A stretch of 64,000 nt of DNA from Anaerocolumna aminovalerica (GCF_900115365.1 NZ_FOWD01000018.1:23820-87819), one strand, 5' to 3'; counted from the stretch's first letter, positions 35,895-45,302 are shown. The notes: a model not told the origin generated them from the letters alone. Program-made: numbers and translations.

Positions 35895-38800
35895 TTAATT
35901 TTTTGTAACTTCCATTTCTATATTTCTTATTTGAATTAAAAAAGTTTTTGCTACCTTATATAAGGTTTCCGTAGATATTTTTGCTTCTCCGGATTCACTG
36001 ATAGTATCGGCTTTTCCTGCAAAAAGTTTATCACTTTGAGGAAATGGGGCGGATAGTTTTGAATTATACCGGCTCTTTGTTTTACCCTCTATGCCGAAAT
36101 TCATCTGCTTTACTTCTATATCCCCTTGAAGAATAGACTGCTTTATTGTATCTTCGTAAGATTTTAATGTATCTAAACCTTTTTGATTATCACAGGTTAT
36201 GAAACCTTTCAGTCCTTCTTTCTTTATGGAAAAACTTACGGCAATCTTTCCTAAGTTTTCAGAAGTGACGCTAATATCAACTTTTCCTGCTTCCTCTGTG
36301 TTTTTTAATATTGTTACATTTACATTGGTAACTTTATCTCCAACCGCTAAAGGTATTTCATAGCTTTCCCTAGCTGCAAGATTATTTAAGAAAACCATAC
36401 CATTGCTGATTTGTTGAAGTGTTTTTATATCTTTTGCCGTAATAAGGGGATTCTCATATAATTGGGTAATGATACTTTCCACGTTTTGTTCAATGATGCT
36501 GTATTGCTCTATCATTGTATTATGATTTTCCATACCCCTTATTAAACCATCTGATATGGTATCAATACTTATGGGTTCTTCCGGGCTTTCAGTAAGGCTC
36601 TCAGAATCCAAGCTTAAAGTCCCCTCCGTATAATCATTATTCATATCCCTGGTAATTTTCATCCATTGCTTATAGAAAGATTGTTCCCCGCTTAATAAAT
36701 CGGTGGCTGCCTGGATATTTTGAATGGTGACAGGCAATTGATTACTTTTCAGTAAATGGATCGCTTCTTCGGAGTTTTCTATTAATTCGCGGTAATTCTT
36801 TACCTTTTCCGACCAATATTCCTGTTCATTACTGCTATTTATTGAATCATTCCATGAAGAAGATCTCAGTTTATCCTGTAATACTTCAATAGGCATGTTC
36901 ATAATATCTTCAGAAGTTCCAAGAGAAGCCAATTTACCAGGCTCTATTTCTTCTTTTATATCTTGAAGGATGTTCTTTTGGTATCCGGCATTTATTTGGT
37001 CTGTTATCTTTTCTCCGGTAAAACTTACATCTTCTAAAGTACCAAAATCATCATCAATGGAAGCTTCTATGCCACCCTTTTTCATGGTTCTAACGGCTGT
37101 AAGCAGGTTACTCATTGTAATTTCCTGGCCGGCTTTTATTACGGCACCTACTGCAGCCCCCTGGGTTTTCTCTACTGCATGTAATAAACGATAGATTCCT
37201 ATGAAGGATTTCTTCTCTTCCTCTGTAATCTTTTGTTCTTTTTCCAACTTCCATAAAAACCTGCTATACTTTTCTTCTTCCCCACCAGTTACACCTAATT
37301 CCTGCTTTACTTGCCGGATTTGAAGGTCAAGCTGTTCTATTGGTGTATTCAGTGGATTGATACCGTCCTTGATTAACTGGGCAGTAACAGCCGGATGAAG
37401 ATTCTTCATCATATGATTTACTTGCTGGTCATATGCTTTTACCTCAAGGATATTTTCTTCTGTGATTGCAATCTGGTTATAGCCTAATATTCTTACTGCT
37501 CTTTGATTATCAGCTGTAGTTTCCAGATTCAAATCTTTTAAAATTTCATCCACATTACGGAAAGCCTTTGTAATGGAATCCCCCATATCCGACCTTGGAC
37601 TGGTCATAAGGGCTTCATATGTTTCATTTACTTTATCCAAAGCCTGCTTGCATTGGATACCGGCTTTTAATAACCCATCTACCGTTTCCACCGTTCGGTT
37701 TGCCAATGTTGAGCCTAATATGTAACTGGGCATAGTCTTTAATTGGTCAAGACTTTCATATGTATCCTTTATTAGTTCTATATTAGACTGGTTGACTGTT
37801 ACATCGTTTTCTTGAAGTAGATCACGGTAGTACTGGTTTTCAATTTCTCTTAATCCATCAATAATTTTATTTAAGCTGTCTGTTTCCAGATGAATTCCGT
37901 TCTTTATTAATCTTTGTCCGGATTCTACAGTAAGCCTTAAACGAATTTCTTCCAATTGGCGTCTTACGGTAATTGTCTTTATATCGATAGATTGAATGTT
38001 TCCCTGATAGGAACTTTGCCCCTCTGTAGTAAAGTGACTATCTGTAAAAGAATTTTCCTGTACCTTCTTCTCGCCCTCTTTTACCTTTTTATGTTCTGCC
38101 TGCTCCCTGCTCTGTTCTACCTTTTTCTGGGCTTCATATAAATCCTTGTAATTTATTAAATCTATATTTTCTTTTGTGTCTACAGCCAAGTGAAGGGCCT
38201 CATCACTAATGGTATGGAATAAGTTATTCACTGTTTCTATTCGCTCTGCTTGAGTCATACTTAAATTGGCTGACTCCGGTACAGCACCTTTGTTAAATGC
38301 AGCAATTATTTTATTTAATATCTCTTCTTCCCCATTAGTGCCTTTAATTAAATTTAAATCCCGACATGCCCATAACGTGTCTTCCGTTACCGGTAATTTA
38401 TGATTGATCAGCCATTTGGCAGAATTTAAACTCTCCTGGTTTATTTCCATTCCTGCGTCAGATATGACCTCAGAAACTTGGGGCAATAAACTGTTCCATG
38501 TAGCTTCGGATATTTGCTGGTATTGATAATAGTAACCGGTATATTGAGCCTTATATAGATTCTCAATAGTTGGTTCCAAGCCGTTTTTTATAATATAATG
38601 GATTTCTTTATCTGATAAAGCAGTAGCTGCCCCTGCCATATCCAACGCTTTGGATATTCTTTCAATATTTGCCTGAGTTATAGGTAAATCAGCTTCAATT
38701 AATTTCTCAATTATTCTTTTTGAAACCCCATGTACACCAGCTAAACTCTTTAGAGCTATATTTTGTTCATCCAGCTTTTGCTTTTGCTGCTCTAAACCTT

Positions 38801-39185
38801 CTGCTTTCATTACTTTCTGGTTTTTAATCCGGATTAATGCACGCTCTAATTGCTCTATGGTGTATTCTTCAAGAGTTATACCCTCTTCTGTTAAAGCCTT
38901 ATAATCCTCTTCCGTCATTCGTTCCGAATTGGATTTCCATTTATCTTCTTCTGATTCTTCCTTGTTTGTAACTTCCTTGGGAGAAGAATCCTTCGTTTCT
39001 TCCTCATAAATATTGGGATTGGGTTCTAAACTTTGAAGGGTTACTTCATAGGGACTCTTTTTAGTATTAATACCCTCCGAATCCTTTTGGCCGATACTGG
39101 TACTTTTCTCTATTTCTTTACCAATACTATTTTCCCCTATTTGATTCTGAGTTGCACTATTACCATAGATAGAATTAATGTTCAT
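35895..39185 (-). CDS. DUF6240-type flagellar protein with FliK-like C-terminus
   Basis: 1096 aa if started at the ATG at 39185 (a GTG three codons earlier is possible). Almost wholly helical, hydrophilic and rich in Glu/Lys/Asn, with many repeated segments of the type 'ADLPITQANIERI', 'LPVTEDTLWA', 'LPVTIQNIQA', spaced along the chain, as in clostridial DUF6240 proteins. The C-terminal ~170 residues (VTNVNVTILKNTEEAGKVDI, LGKIAVSFSIKKEG) resemble the Flg_hook domain of FliK. No signal peptide. Next to flagellin and FliS, a role in hook length or export control is likely but not proven. Confidence 0.65.
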   Translation of the reverse strand: MNINSIYGNSATQNQIGENSIGKEIEKSTSIGQKDSEGINTKKSPYEVTLQSLEPNPNIYEEETKDSSPKEVTNKEESEEDKWKSNSERMTEEDYKALTEEGITLEEYTIEQLERALIRIKNQKVMKAEGLEQQKQKLDEQNIALKSLAGVHGVSKRIIEKLIEADLPITQANIERISKALDMAGAATALSDKEIHYIIKNGLEPTIENLYKAQYTGYYYQYQQISEATWNSLLPQVSEVISDAGMEINQESLNSAKWLINHKLPVTEDTLWACRDLNLIKGTNGEEEILNKIIAAFNKGAVPESANLSMTQAERIETVNNLFHTISDEALHLAVDTKENIDLINYKDLYEAQKKVEQSREQAEHKKVKEGEKKVQENSFTDSHFTTEGQSSYQGNIQSIDIKTITVRRQLEEIRLRLTVESGQRLIKNGIHLETDSLNKIIDGLREIENQYYRDLLQENDVTVNQSNIELIKDTYESLDQLKTMPSYILGSTLANRTVETVDGLLKAGIQCKQALDKVNETYEALMTSPRSDMGDSITKAFRNVDEILKDLNLETTADNQRAVRILGYNQIAITEENILEVKAYDQQVNHMMKNLHPAVTAQLIKDGINPLNTPIEQLDLQIRQVKQELGVTGGEEEKYSRFLWKLEKEQKITEEEKKSFIGIYRLLHAVEKTQGAAVGAVIKAGQEITMSNLLTAVRTMKKGGIEASIDDDFGTLEDVSFTGEKITDQINAGYQKNILQDIKEEIEPGKLASLGTSEDIMNMPIEVLQDKLRSSSWNDSINSSNEQEYWSEKVKNYRELIENSEEAIHLLKSNQLPVTIQNIQAATDLLSGEQSFYKQWMKITRDMNNDYTEGTLSLDSESLTESPEEPISIDTISDGLIRGMENHNTMIEQYSIIEQNVESIITQLYENPLITAKDIKTLQQISNGMVFLNNLAARESYEIPLAVGDKVTNVNVTILKNTEEAGKVDISVTSENLGKIAVSFSIKKEGLKGFITCDNQKGLDTLKSYEDTIKQSILQGDIEVKQMNFGIEGKTKSRYNSKLSAPFPQSDKLFAGKADTISESGEAKISTETLYKVAKTFLIQIRNIEMEVTKN

Positions 39186-39350
39186 AGAATTCACTCTCTC
39201 ACTTTTCCTCTGTTAAAAACATTTATCTTTTGTTATTTCCAAATGCTTTTCCGTTGTTGAAACATATTTCGGCAAATCTTCATAAACTCTTTAATTATTT
39301 TTGTACCAAAATGTGGTATACTATATTTGTATAAATGAATATGGAAAGGC

Positions 39351-40628
39351 ATGGATATAAAAAAGATGAGAATTAGAAGGATAAAAAGAATTTTCATCCT
39401 GAGTCTTGTTATGTTTTCCCTCCTGACTCTGCATGGATGTAATCCTTCCAAAGAGAAAATATCAGTATCCGTCTCTGATACCAACCTTACCTCAAGGATA
39501 ACCGGGCAAATCCCTCCTGTTCCTATTATTTATACCAAAGAAGAAACTCCTGAAAAGACGGAGATCAATACCAAAAAAGAGCTTACGTTATTAGCTGTTG
39601 GTGATAATCTAATACACATCCAGACAATTAAAAGCGGCTTAAAAAAAGATGGAACTTATAATTTTGATCATTTATATTCCACACTGAAACCTGAAATAGA
39701 AGCTGCTGACATAGCTGTCATTAATCAGGAAACCATATTAGGGGGCAAAGAATTTCCTTATACCGGTTATCCGGTATTTAATTCACCCACTGAGATTGGA
39801 GATGCTCTTATTCATGCAGGTTTTGATGTTGTACTGCATGCCTCCAACCATGCATTGGACAAGGGTTATCCCGGTATTGAGAATACATTGGAATACTGGA
39901 GTAAATACCCCATGATTACAGTTCTGGGAATAAATAAATCCCAAGAAGACAAAGACAGAATTAAAATAATTGAGAAAAACGGAATTAAAGTAGCCATGTT
40001 AAATTATACTTATGGATTAAATGGTTTCTCTATGCCGAAAGATAAACCTTTTCTTGTTAACTTGTTGGACAAGTCTGAAATGAAAAAAGATATTAAAAAG
40101 GCGAAAGAACAAGCTGATTTTGTAATTGTATTTCCTCATTGGGGAACAGAATATGTATACGAACCGGATAACAACCAAGAGGATTTAGCACGTTTCTTTG
40201 CAGAGGAAGGTGTGGATCTGGTTATAGGCACTCATCCTCACGTGTTGCAGCCTGTAACATGGAATGTTTCAGATTCCGGTCATCCTATGTTAATTTATTA
40301 TTCTTTAGGTAACTATGTTTCCTATCAAAAGGAAGCTCCCAGAATGTTGGGAGGAATGGCTCATATTACCCTTACAAAAGAAAATGACATTACTTATATC
40401 AGCAAAGCTGGAATTACTCCTATTGTTACCCATTATGAATCTGCCGGAGATTCTTCCTATAAGGTGTATAAATTAGAAGATTATACGGTGGATAAAGCTG
40501 TCCGTCATGGAATACTGAAGCTGCAAAAAGAAAGTTCCTTTACTGTAGCCGGTATAAGAAAGCTTGCCAAGCAGATACTTGGTGATTGGAATACTGATTA
40601 TAAGCAGTATCCTTATCCAATAAAATAA
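39351..40628 (+). CDS. CapA-family (poly-gamma-glutamate synthesis-like) lipoprotein
   Basis: 425 aa. A short basic N-terminus and hydrophobic segment end in LTLHGC, a plausible lipobox (Cys near 30). The metallophosphatase-like PGA_cap domain follows: LLAVGDNLIH, NQETILGG, ASNHALDKG, FPHWGTEY and GTHPHVLQP supply the Asp, Asn and His metal ligands. In Bacillus CapA takes part in polyglutamate capsule export, but no capBCE is nearby, so the substrate is open. The ribosome site GGAAAGG lies very close to the ATG at 39351, leaving the start uncertain. It is a single-gene unit ended by the hairpin at 40644. Confidence 0.88.
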   Translation: MDIKKMRIRRIKRIFILSLVMFSLLTLHGCNPSKEKISVSVSDTNLTSRITGQIPPVPIIYTKEETPEKTEINTKKELTLLAVGDNLIHIQTIKSGLKKDGTYNFDHLYSTLKPEIEAADIAVINQETILGGKEFPYTGYPVFNSPTEIGDALIHAGFDVVLHASNHALDKGYPGIENTLEYWSKYPMITVLGINKSQEDKDRIKIIEKNGIKVAMLNYTYGLNGFSMPKDKPFLVNLLDKSEMKKDIKKAKEQADFVIVFPHWGTEYVYEPDNNQEDLARFFAEEGVDLVIGTHPHVLQPVTWNVSDSGHPMLIYYSLGNYVSYQKEAPRMLGGMAHITLTKENDITYISKAGITPIVTHYESAGDSSYKVYKLEDYTVDKAVRHGILKLQKESSFTVAGIRKLAKQILGDWNTDYKQYPYPIK

Positions 40629-40643
40629 ATTCCCAATGAAAAA

Positions 40644-40686
40644 CACCTGTAATCCTACGTTGAATCATCGGATTACAGGTGCTTTT
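40644..40686 (+). terminator. terminator of the CapA-family gene
   Basis: Twelve-base stem CACCTGTAATCC / GGATTACAGGTG followed by CTTTTATT, 16 bases after the stop codon. On the minus strand it can also stop the agr transcript. Confidence 0.85.
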
Positions 40687-40741
40687 ATTATAGGAAATAC
40701 TCCCCCAAAGCCTACTATACCTACTCTTTAAATATAACCTA

Positions 40742-40879
40742 TTATTTGTCTTTTCTTAACTTCTGTAGAACCTCCGGTTCTTCTGGCTGGTAAGTACCAT
40801 ACCTTGAAGCAGCACCTGCTGCTTTTATTGCTGAGTTGTAACCAAGTTTTGCAATCACCCTTAACAAATCTTTTTTCAT
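40742..40879 (-). CDS. agrD: AgrD-like cyclic autoinducer prepeptide
   Basis: A 45-aa gene, short enough to be missed by common ORF cut-offs. N-terminal amphipathic basic helix MKKDLLRVIAKLGYNSAIKA, then AAGAASRYGTYQPEEPE and a charged tail. This is the AgrD layout: leader helix, signal core and acidic C-terminal recognition part with conserved Pro. By alignment with staphylococcal AgrD (five-residue ring, cleavage three residues before Pro), the ring would be S-R-Y-G-T. It has no Cys, so the ring would be a lactone through Ser rather than a thiolactone. AGGAG lies nine bases before the ATG, which overlaps the agrB stop by four bases. Confidence 0.85.
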   Translation of the reverse strand: MKKDLLRVIAKLGYNSAIKAAGAASRYGTYQPEEPEVLQKLRKDK

Positions 40880-41454
40880 TCTAATAACTCCTTTCTCCTA
40901 TTTATTTCTATTACCATTAACATTGCTATAATAACCAATGTAATAGTTAAAGTAATAGCATATTTCTTAGCAGTACAAAATAATACAATATCTACTGCTG
41001 ACCATAAAATACTAATCCAAATACTAATTTTTCTGTATTTTTTTTTATCTTCTGCAGATATTTTTTTATGTTCATTATCTATAGGAGCATATTCCAAAAT
41101 GCAGCCTATATAAATAAGAAACAGGATGAATAAGGATATAAATGAAGTATCATATAACATATTCGAAAAGCACAGTGTTACTAAACAAAGGGTTCCAAAT
41201 AAAATGTTACATTTCAAGTATGTATTTGCATGGTAACCGCCGCAATATTGCCTTGTTATAACAAATACGATATAAAACAAAAATCCATCAATTACCTGAT
41301 GTAATAATAACCCCAAAGAAAGAATTATTAAAAAGTTGACAATATTGGATATGATAATTTCATAACCATATATATAAATCTCTTTTTCTTCTTCCTTAAT
41401 TGTATCATTATCGCATAAAAAATCAGCTACCATCTGAGCAAACTTATGAATCAC
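40876..41454 (-). CDS. agrB: AgrB-like autoinducer-processing membrane protease
   Basis: 192 aa, about five or six TM helices. The catalytic pair of AgrB is present with the correct spacing: His75 in CGGYHANTYLKC and Cys82 seven residues later, as His77/Cys84 in Staphylococcus aureus AgrB. It would cleave and cyclise the AgrD peptide encoded immediately downstream. GTG start at 41454, five bases after AGGAGG. Its own promoter and probable regulator repeats lie in the 130-base gap upstream. Confidence 0.93.
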   Translation of the reverse strand: MIHKFAQMVADFLCDNDTIKEEEKEIYIYGYEIIISNIVNFLIILSLGLLLHQVIDGFLFYIVFVITRQYCGGYHANTYLKCNILFGTLCLVTLCFSNMLYDTSFISLFILFLIYIGCILEYAPIDNEHKKISAEDKKKYRKISIWISILWSAVDIVLFCTAKKYAITLTITLVIIAMLMVIEINRRKELLE

Positions 41455-41499
41455 AATCCCCTCCTGTTTATGATTTACATAATTTTCTCTTGTGCTTTG

Positions 41500-41528
41500 A
41501 TGATAGCTGATTTGATATTACATTGCAA
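41500..41528 (-). promoter_or_regulatory. promoter of agrBD
   Basis: Minus strand: -35 TTGCAA (41523-41528), 17-base spacer, -10 TATCAT (41500-41505). It fits a sigma-A promoter of medium strength that would need an activator, in line with the repeats just upstream at 41538-41567. Confidence 0.65.
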
Positions 41529-41537
41529 TACCTTGGA

Positions 41538-41567
41538 CATGTTTAGCATGCTGTGAAGCATGTTTGG
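41538..41567 (-). promoter_or_regulatory. paired direct repeats, probable AgrA (LytTR) binding site
   Basis: Minus strand carries CCAAACATG and CTAAACATG, starting exactly 21 bases apart and ending about ten bases before the -35 of agrBD. Two 9-base direct repeats with a 12-base spacer is the known architecture of LytTR-regulator sites such as AgrA boxes. Confidence 0.65.
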
Positions 41568-41584
41568 TTAAAATAAATCAGTAT

Positions 41585-42904
41585 TTAATCCTTTTTGTCT
41601 GGTTTTAGCCATATATCTGTTATAAATTGATTGTTTTTCTCATAAAAACGAATCATTCCATTGTGGTTCTTTACAATATCTTTAATACTTACAGTACCAA
41701 ATCCATGTTTTAATTTATCTTTTTTGGTGGATTGCAGATTTGGATTATATTTCAACACAGAATCTTTTATGGAATTGGCAACTTTAATTACCAGATAATT
41801 ACCCTCATTATAAATCTTAATGTCTATTTGGGGTGAATCCTCCACCTTTACACAGGCCTCTATTGCATTGTCCAATACATTCCCCAGTAAAATACTTAGA
41901 TCCAACTCAGAAATTGAATTTAATCTGCCGCTGATTTGGTAGACCATCTTAATTCCATGTTCTTCACAAATTGACATTTTGGAATTCATAATTGCATTTG
42001 CAGCATCACTTTCTGTCAGGATATATTGTTTACCCAAACTGAGCCTGTTTTCCAAAAGGCTATCCAGATAATCTTTTGCCTCCGGATATTTTTCATTATG
42101 GAGCAGAGTTCCTATACAACCTAAATAATTCTTCATGTCATGTCTTAACTTTGTAATTTCGTCATATAAAAGTTTCATTTCAGAAAGATTCTTTTGCTGC
42201 TCCAGTAATTTGAATTCAAGAAAGGAATACTGCATCCTTTCTTTGTTTTTAGCACTTATTTTAATAAAAATATAATAACAAAATACATTGATTAAAACCA
42301 GGCATACAACCGCTGATACGGACAAAAAATTATTATAGGCATTATCAAGATTGATAATCAGCATTTGGAATACAAATACTCCTGTTATAAATGACATGAT
42401 AAACACACCAAAAATAGCAATCCATTCAATATAGGACAGGGAAAATTTATTCCTTTTATTCATTCGCAATATAATTCTGGTTAAAAAGAAATAACTTCCC
42501 TTAGCCATGAAGATAATAAATATTCTTACAACTCCCTGATCCGTAATTAACTCACTGATATTGGAAGATGAAATATAATTGATTATTGTCAATACCGTAA
42601 CACTGGTTAACATATTAAGTCCGTTGTCAATACAGGCAATGATGATCTTTTCAAATATAGAACCATTTAAACATATTATTCCGTAGCAAACTATAATGGC
42701 AGGGTAAATCAACCCTCCAATACCTTCAAATAAAGTAAGATGGTTCATTACTAAAGTAGACACTATTCCAAGGAGGAAGGTAATAATAAAACCCATATAA
42801 TACTCTGCCTTTTTGGCTTTAAATCCTAAGTATTTGGTTATAAACTCTGTTGAAATAAAACATTCAAAAAAAGTTGGCACCACTTCTAATACCATCCAAT
42901 TCAT
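41585..42904 (-). CDS. agrC: AgrC-like GHKL sensor histidine kinase
   Basis: 439 aa. Six hydrophobic segments fill about residues 35-215, as in peptide-sensing AgrC/ComD kinases. The dimerisation helix carries the phospho-acceptor in TKLRHDMKNY (His254). The ATP-binding domain shows LLGNVLDNAIEAC (N box) and KHGFGTVSIKDIVKNH (G2 box), the GHKL pattern. It overlaps the regulator gene upstream by four bases (ATGA). It would sense the AgrD-derived peptide and phosphorylate the LytTR regulator. Confidence 0.92.
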   Translation of the reverse strand: MNWMVLEVVPTFFECFISTEFITKYLGFKAKKAEYYMGFIITFLLGIVSTLVMNHLTLFEGIGGLIYPAIIVCYGIICLNGSIFEKIIIACIDNGLNMLTSVTVLTIINYISSSNISELITDQGVVRIFIIFMAKGSYFFLTRIILRMNKRNKFSLSYIEWIAIFGVFIMSFITGVFVFQMLIINLDNAYNNFLSVSAVVCLVLINVFCYYIFIKISAKNKERMQYSFLEFKLLEQQKNLSEMKLLYDEITKLRHDMKNYLGCIGTLLHNEKYPEAKDYLDSLLENRLSLGKQYILTESDAANAIMNSKMSICEEHGIKMVYQISGRLNSISELDLSILLGNVLDNAIEACVKVEDSPQIDIKIYNEGNYLVIKVANSIKDSVLKYNPNLQSTKKDKLKHGFGTVSIKDIVKNHNGMIRFYEKNNQFITDIWLKPDKKD

Positions 42905-43629
42905 TCTTCTGTCCCTCGCCCATATAATTGAAGCTTATGTTTCACCCTTTCCGTCCGGTATCTGCTTAAAGGAATTTCTCTTCCGTCATTTAAAACAACC
43001 TGTGTCTTTTCAACAGAAAATACATAACGGGAATTTACAACGTACCCGCTATGAGTTCTAATAAATCCATGTGCTTCTAATTGATCTTCCAACTTGGTAA
43101 GGTTACTTTTGATCCTAAAAGTATCGTGAAATGTGTATATGTATATATCATGCTTACAGCTTTCTATATAATGAATGTCAATTATTTTAATATTTTTTTC
43201 CGCACCGTTAAAACTGACTGTAAGATATTTATTTTCTTTGTGTAAATTTTCAATCAATGCTTTAACTGCTTCCGGCAATTCGTTATCCAGATGATTCTTA
43301 CGAATAAACCGAAATGGCCTGTACTGAATGGAATGAAACACCAAATCTTCCCGATTGGTAATGAATAGAATCTTAACATAGGGGTTTCTCATACGAACCT
43401 TATCTGCAACCTGAATTCCGGAAGCGCTTGGCATTTCTATATCCAGAAATAAAATATCATAAACCTCATTATCCCAGTTGCCCAATAAATTGGCACCATC
43501 CTGAAAGGAATCTATCTGATATTTCAGCCCCCAGGAGCTTTCCTCCCTTTGAAATAACAGTGAAATCTGCTTTACCAGCTTTTCCAGAAATATAGAATCA
43601 TCATCACAAACAGCTATTTTAACAAACAT
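42901..43629 (-). CDS. agrA: AgrA-like LytTR response regulator
   Basis: 242 aa. Receiver domain about 1-125 with acidic pair DD (9-11) and phospho-acceptor Asp63 in FLDIEMPSASG; LytTR DNA-binding domain about 145-235 with FRIKSNLTKLEDQLE and FIRTHSGYVVNSRYV. First gene of the agrA-agrC unit, read from a strong promoter at 43803-43831 through a 170-base structured leader. It is the obvious candidate to bind the paired repeats at 41538-41567. Note that agrA comes first here, whereas in Staphylococcus the order is agrBDCA. Confidence 0.92.
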   Translation of the reverse strand: MFVKIAVCDDDSIFLEKLVKQISLLFQREESSWGLKYQIDSFQDGANLLGNWDNEVYDILFLDIEMPSASGIQVADKVRMRNPYVKILFITNREDLVFHSIQYRPFRFIRKNHLDNELPEAVKALIENLHKENKYLTVSFNGAEKNIKIIDIHYIESCKHDIYIYTFHDTFRIKSNLTKLEDQLEAHGFIRTHSGYVVNSRYVFSVEKTQVVLNDGREIPLSRYRTERVKHKLQLYGRGTEE

Positions 43630-43660
43630 ATATCTCCGCCTTTAACTTATTAATAAAAAA

Positions 43661-43724
43661 TAAAATAAGACTAACTAAAGATGTACCCCGAACTCCAAGT
43701 ACACGTATCAGTTAGCCTTATTTT
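43661..43724 (-). promoter_or_regulatory. terminator-like hairpin in the agrA leader
   Basis: Minus strand: AAAATAAGGCTAACT pairs with AGTTAGTCTTATTTT (one mismatch), with an inner TGTAC/GTACA stem, followed by ATTTTTTATT. It lies between the promoter at 43803-43831 and the agrA start at 43629, so it would interrupt the agrA transcript unless prevented from folding. It could alternatively serve as the terminator of the M18 gene. Confidence 0.7.
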
Positions 43725-43802
43725 ATCATAGTTTCTGCCCTCTCACGTTCCCCAACGCGCTTACATCCTCTAGTTCAATACCTTCGCGTATCGACTTATT
43801 TG

Positions 43803-43831
43803 ATAATAACATTTATTGTGAGATATGTCAA
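43803..43831 (-). promoter_or_regulatory. strong promoter of agrAC
   Basis: Minus strand -35 TTGACA (43826-43831), 17-base spacer, -10 TATTAT (43803-43808): a near-consensus sigma-A promoter that begins 53 bases after the stop of the M18 gene and predicts a leader of roughly 165 bases. Confidence 0.85.
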
Positions 43832-43883
43832 TAGATAGTGTACATTTTGTTTTATTATTGTTATTTTTACCAAATCAGTGTTT

Positions 43884-45185
43884 CTATTCTAAACCAAAAA
43901 ATCCTTTTAATAAATTCTCTAACTGCTCCTGGTCATAAACACCCATAGTTTCCCTGGCAGAATGCATGGCCAGTAAAGGAACTCCAAGGTCTACCGTCTT
44001 CATAGGAAGCCAGGAAGATATGATGGGCCCTAAGGTTCCGCCTCCAGGCATATCGGAACGTTTTACAAACTTCTGATATTTAACACCTAATGTTTCACAT
44101 ATCTGCTGAATAATTGCAATGGCTTCTGTATCAAAAGAATATTTTTGATTACTGTCAATTTTAAATACCACGCCGCCATTTAAAGGTGTAATATTGGTGG
44201 GATCGTATTTCTCCGGTTTGTTTGGATGAAGTCCGTGGGCTACATCTACAGATAACAGTAATCCATCTGCCATAGCTTCATATAAGGCATTCTCATCCTT
44301 TACTCCTAATCCGGAATAAACCTTTTTCAAAATCATATTCAGAATAGCTGAGTCAGCACCTTGCTTTGTGTTACTTCCGATTTCCTCGTTATCATATAAA
44401 CCAATAACATTAATTCCTGTGCTTCTCTTACCTTGTATAATTCCTTTTAACAATGCCCATACGGAAGTAAGGTTGTCTAATCTGGGTGAGGATATGAACT
44501 CTTCCTCTATTCCGATTACGCAGCCCTCTTCTGCATTATAAATATACATGTCAAAGTCTAAGATTTCCTCCTCATTAACCTCTAATTCTTTCGCCAGGTA
44601 CTGCATGAAAAATCTGTCTTTATTTAAACTTTCCTTCATCATGGCTATGAGTGGAATGGTATCGATTTGTTTATTTAATTCAACACCTTTGTTTACTTCT
44701 CTGTTAATATGAATTGCAAGATTGGGTATGGTAATAACCGGTCTTTTCATATCCAGTACTCTTGCTATGGGATGAAAAGGATCTTTGCTTTTTAACATAA
44801 CCCTTCCTGCTATTGACAATGGTCTGTCCAGCCAGGTATTAATAATGGGACCTCCATATACTTCCGTATTCAGCTTCAGATATTCACCGGAGATTAATTC
44901 TGCTTTCGGTTTGATCCGAAAACAAGGATGATCCGTATGGGCCGCCCCGATCCGTAGAGTCTGTCCTTCCTCCCACTGATTGCCTACTGTAAATGCAAAC
45001 AAGGATGTGGGATAAGGCATTATATAATACCCTTCTCCCTTTTTTAAATTCCATTTCTCTTTCATATTCAATTCTTTAAAGCCAGCTGACTTAAGTGTCT
45101 CTATTCCCTTTTCAACAACCTGATAAGGAGAAGTTGCTGAATTTATATAATCTATTAATTCTTTTGCTGCTATATTTTGTGTCAT
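43884..45185 (-). CDS. M18 family aminopeptidase
   Basis: 433 aa, cytoplasmic. Metal ligands and catalytic motifs of M18: GAAHTDHPCFRIKP, DNEEIGSNTKQGADS, SVDVAHGLHPNKPEKYDP and MPGGGTLGPI. Members are zinc aminopeptidases with a preference for acidic or neutral N-terminal residues and form dodecamers. It lies upstream of agrA in the same direction but is separated by a promoter, so probably independent. The ATG at 45185 has only the weak site AAAGGAAAA in front. Confidence 0.92.
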   Translation of the reverse strand: MTQNIAAKELIDYINSATSPYQVVEKGIETLKSAGFKELNMKEKWNLKKGEGYYIMPYPTSLFAFTVGNQWEEGQTLRIGAAHTDHPCFRIKPKAELISGEYLKLNTEVYGGPIINTWLDRPLSIAGRVMLKSKDPFHPIARVLDMKRPVITIPNLAIHINREVNKGVELNKQIDTIPLIAMMKESLNKDRFFMQYLAKELEVNEEEILDFDMYIYNAEEGCVIGIEEEFISSPRLDNLTSVWALLKGIIQGKRSTGINVIGLYDNEEIGSNTKQGADSAILNMILKKVYSGLGVKDENALYEAMADGLLLSVDVAHGLHPNKPEKYDPTNITPLNGGVVFKIDSNQKYSFDTEAIAIIQQICETLGVKYQKFVKRSDMPGGGTLGPIISSWLPMKTVDLGVPLLAMHSARETMGVYDQEQLENLLKGFFGLE

Positions 45186-45302
45186 ATAATTTTCCTTTCC
45201 AAATTCAGTATTCTATATTTTACCATGCAATCTTATAGGTATTATAAGCCATGTTTCATAACTAAACAATAGTTTTTTCCTAACTTGACTAGATTATCTA
45301 TG

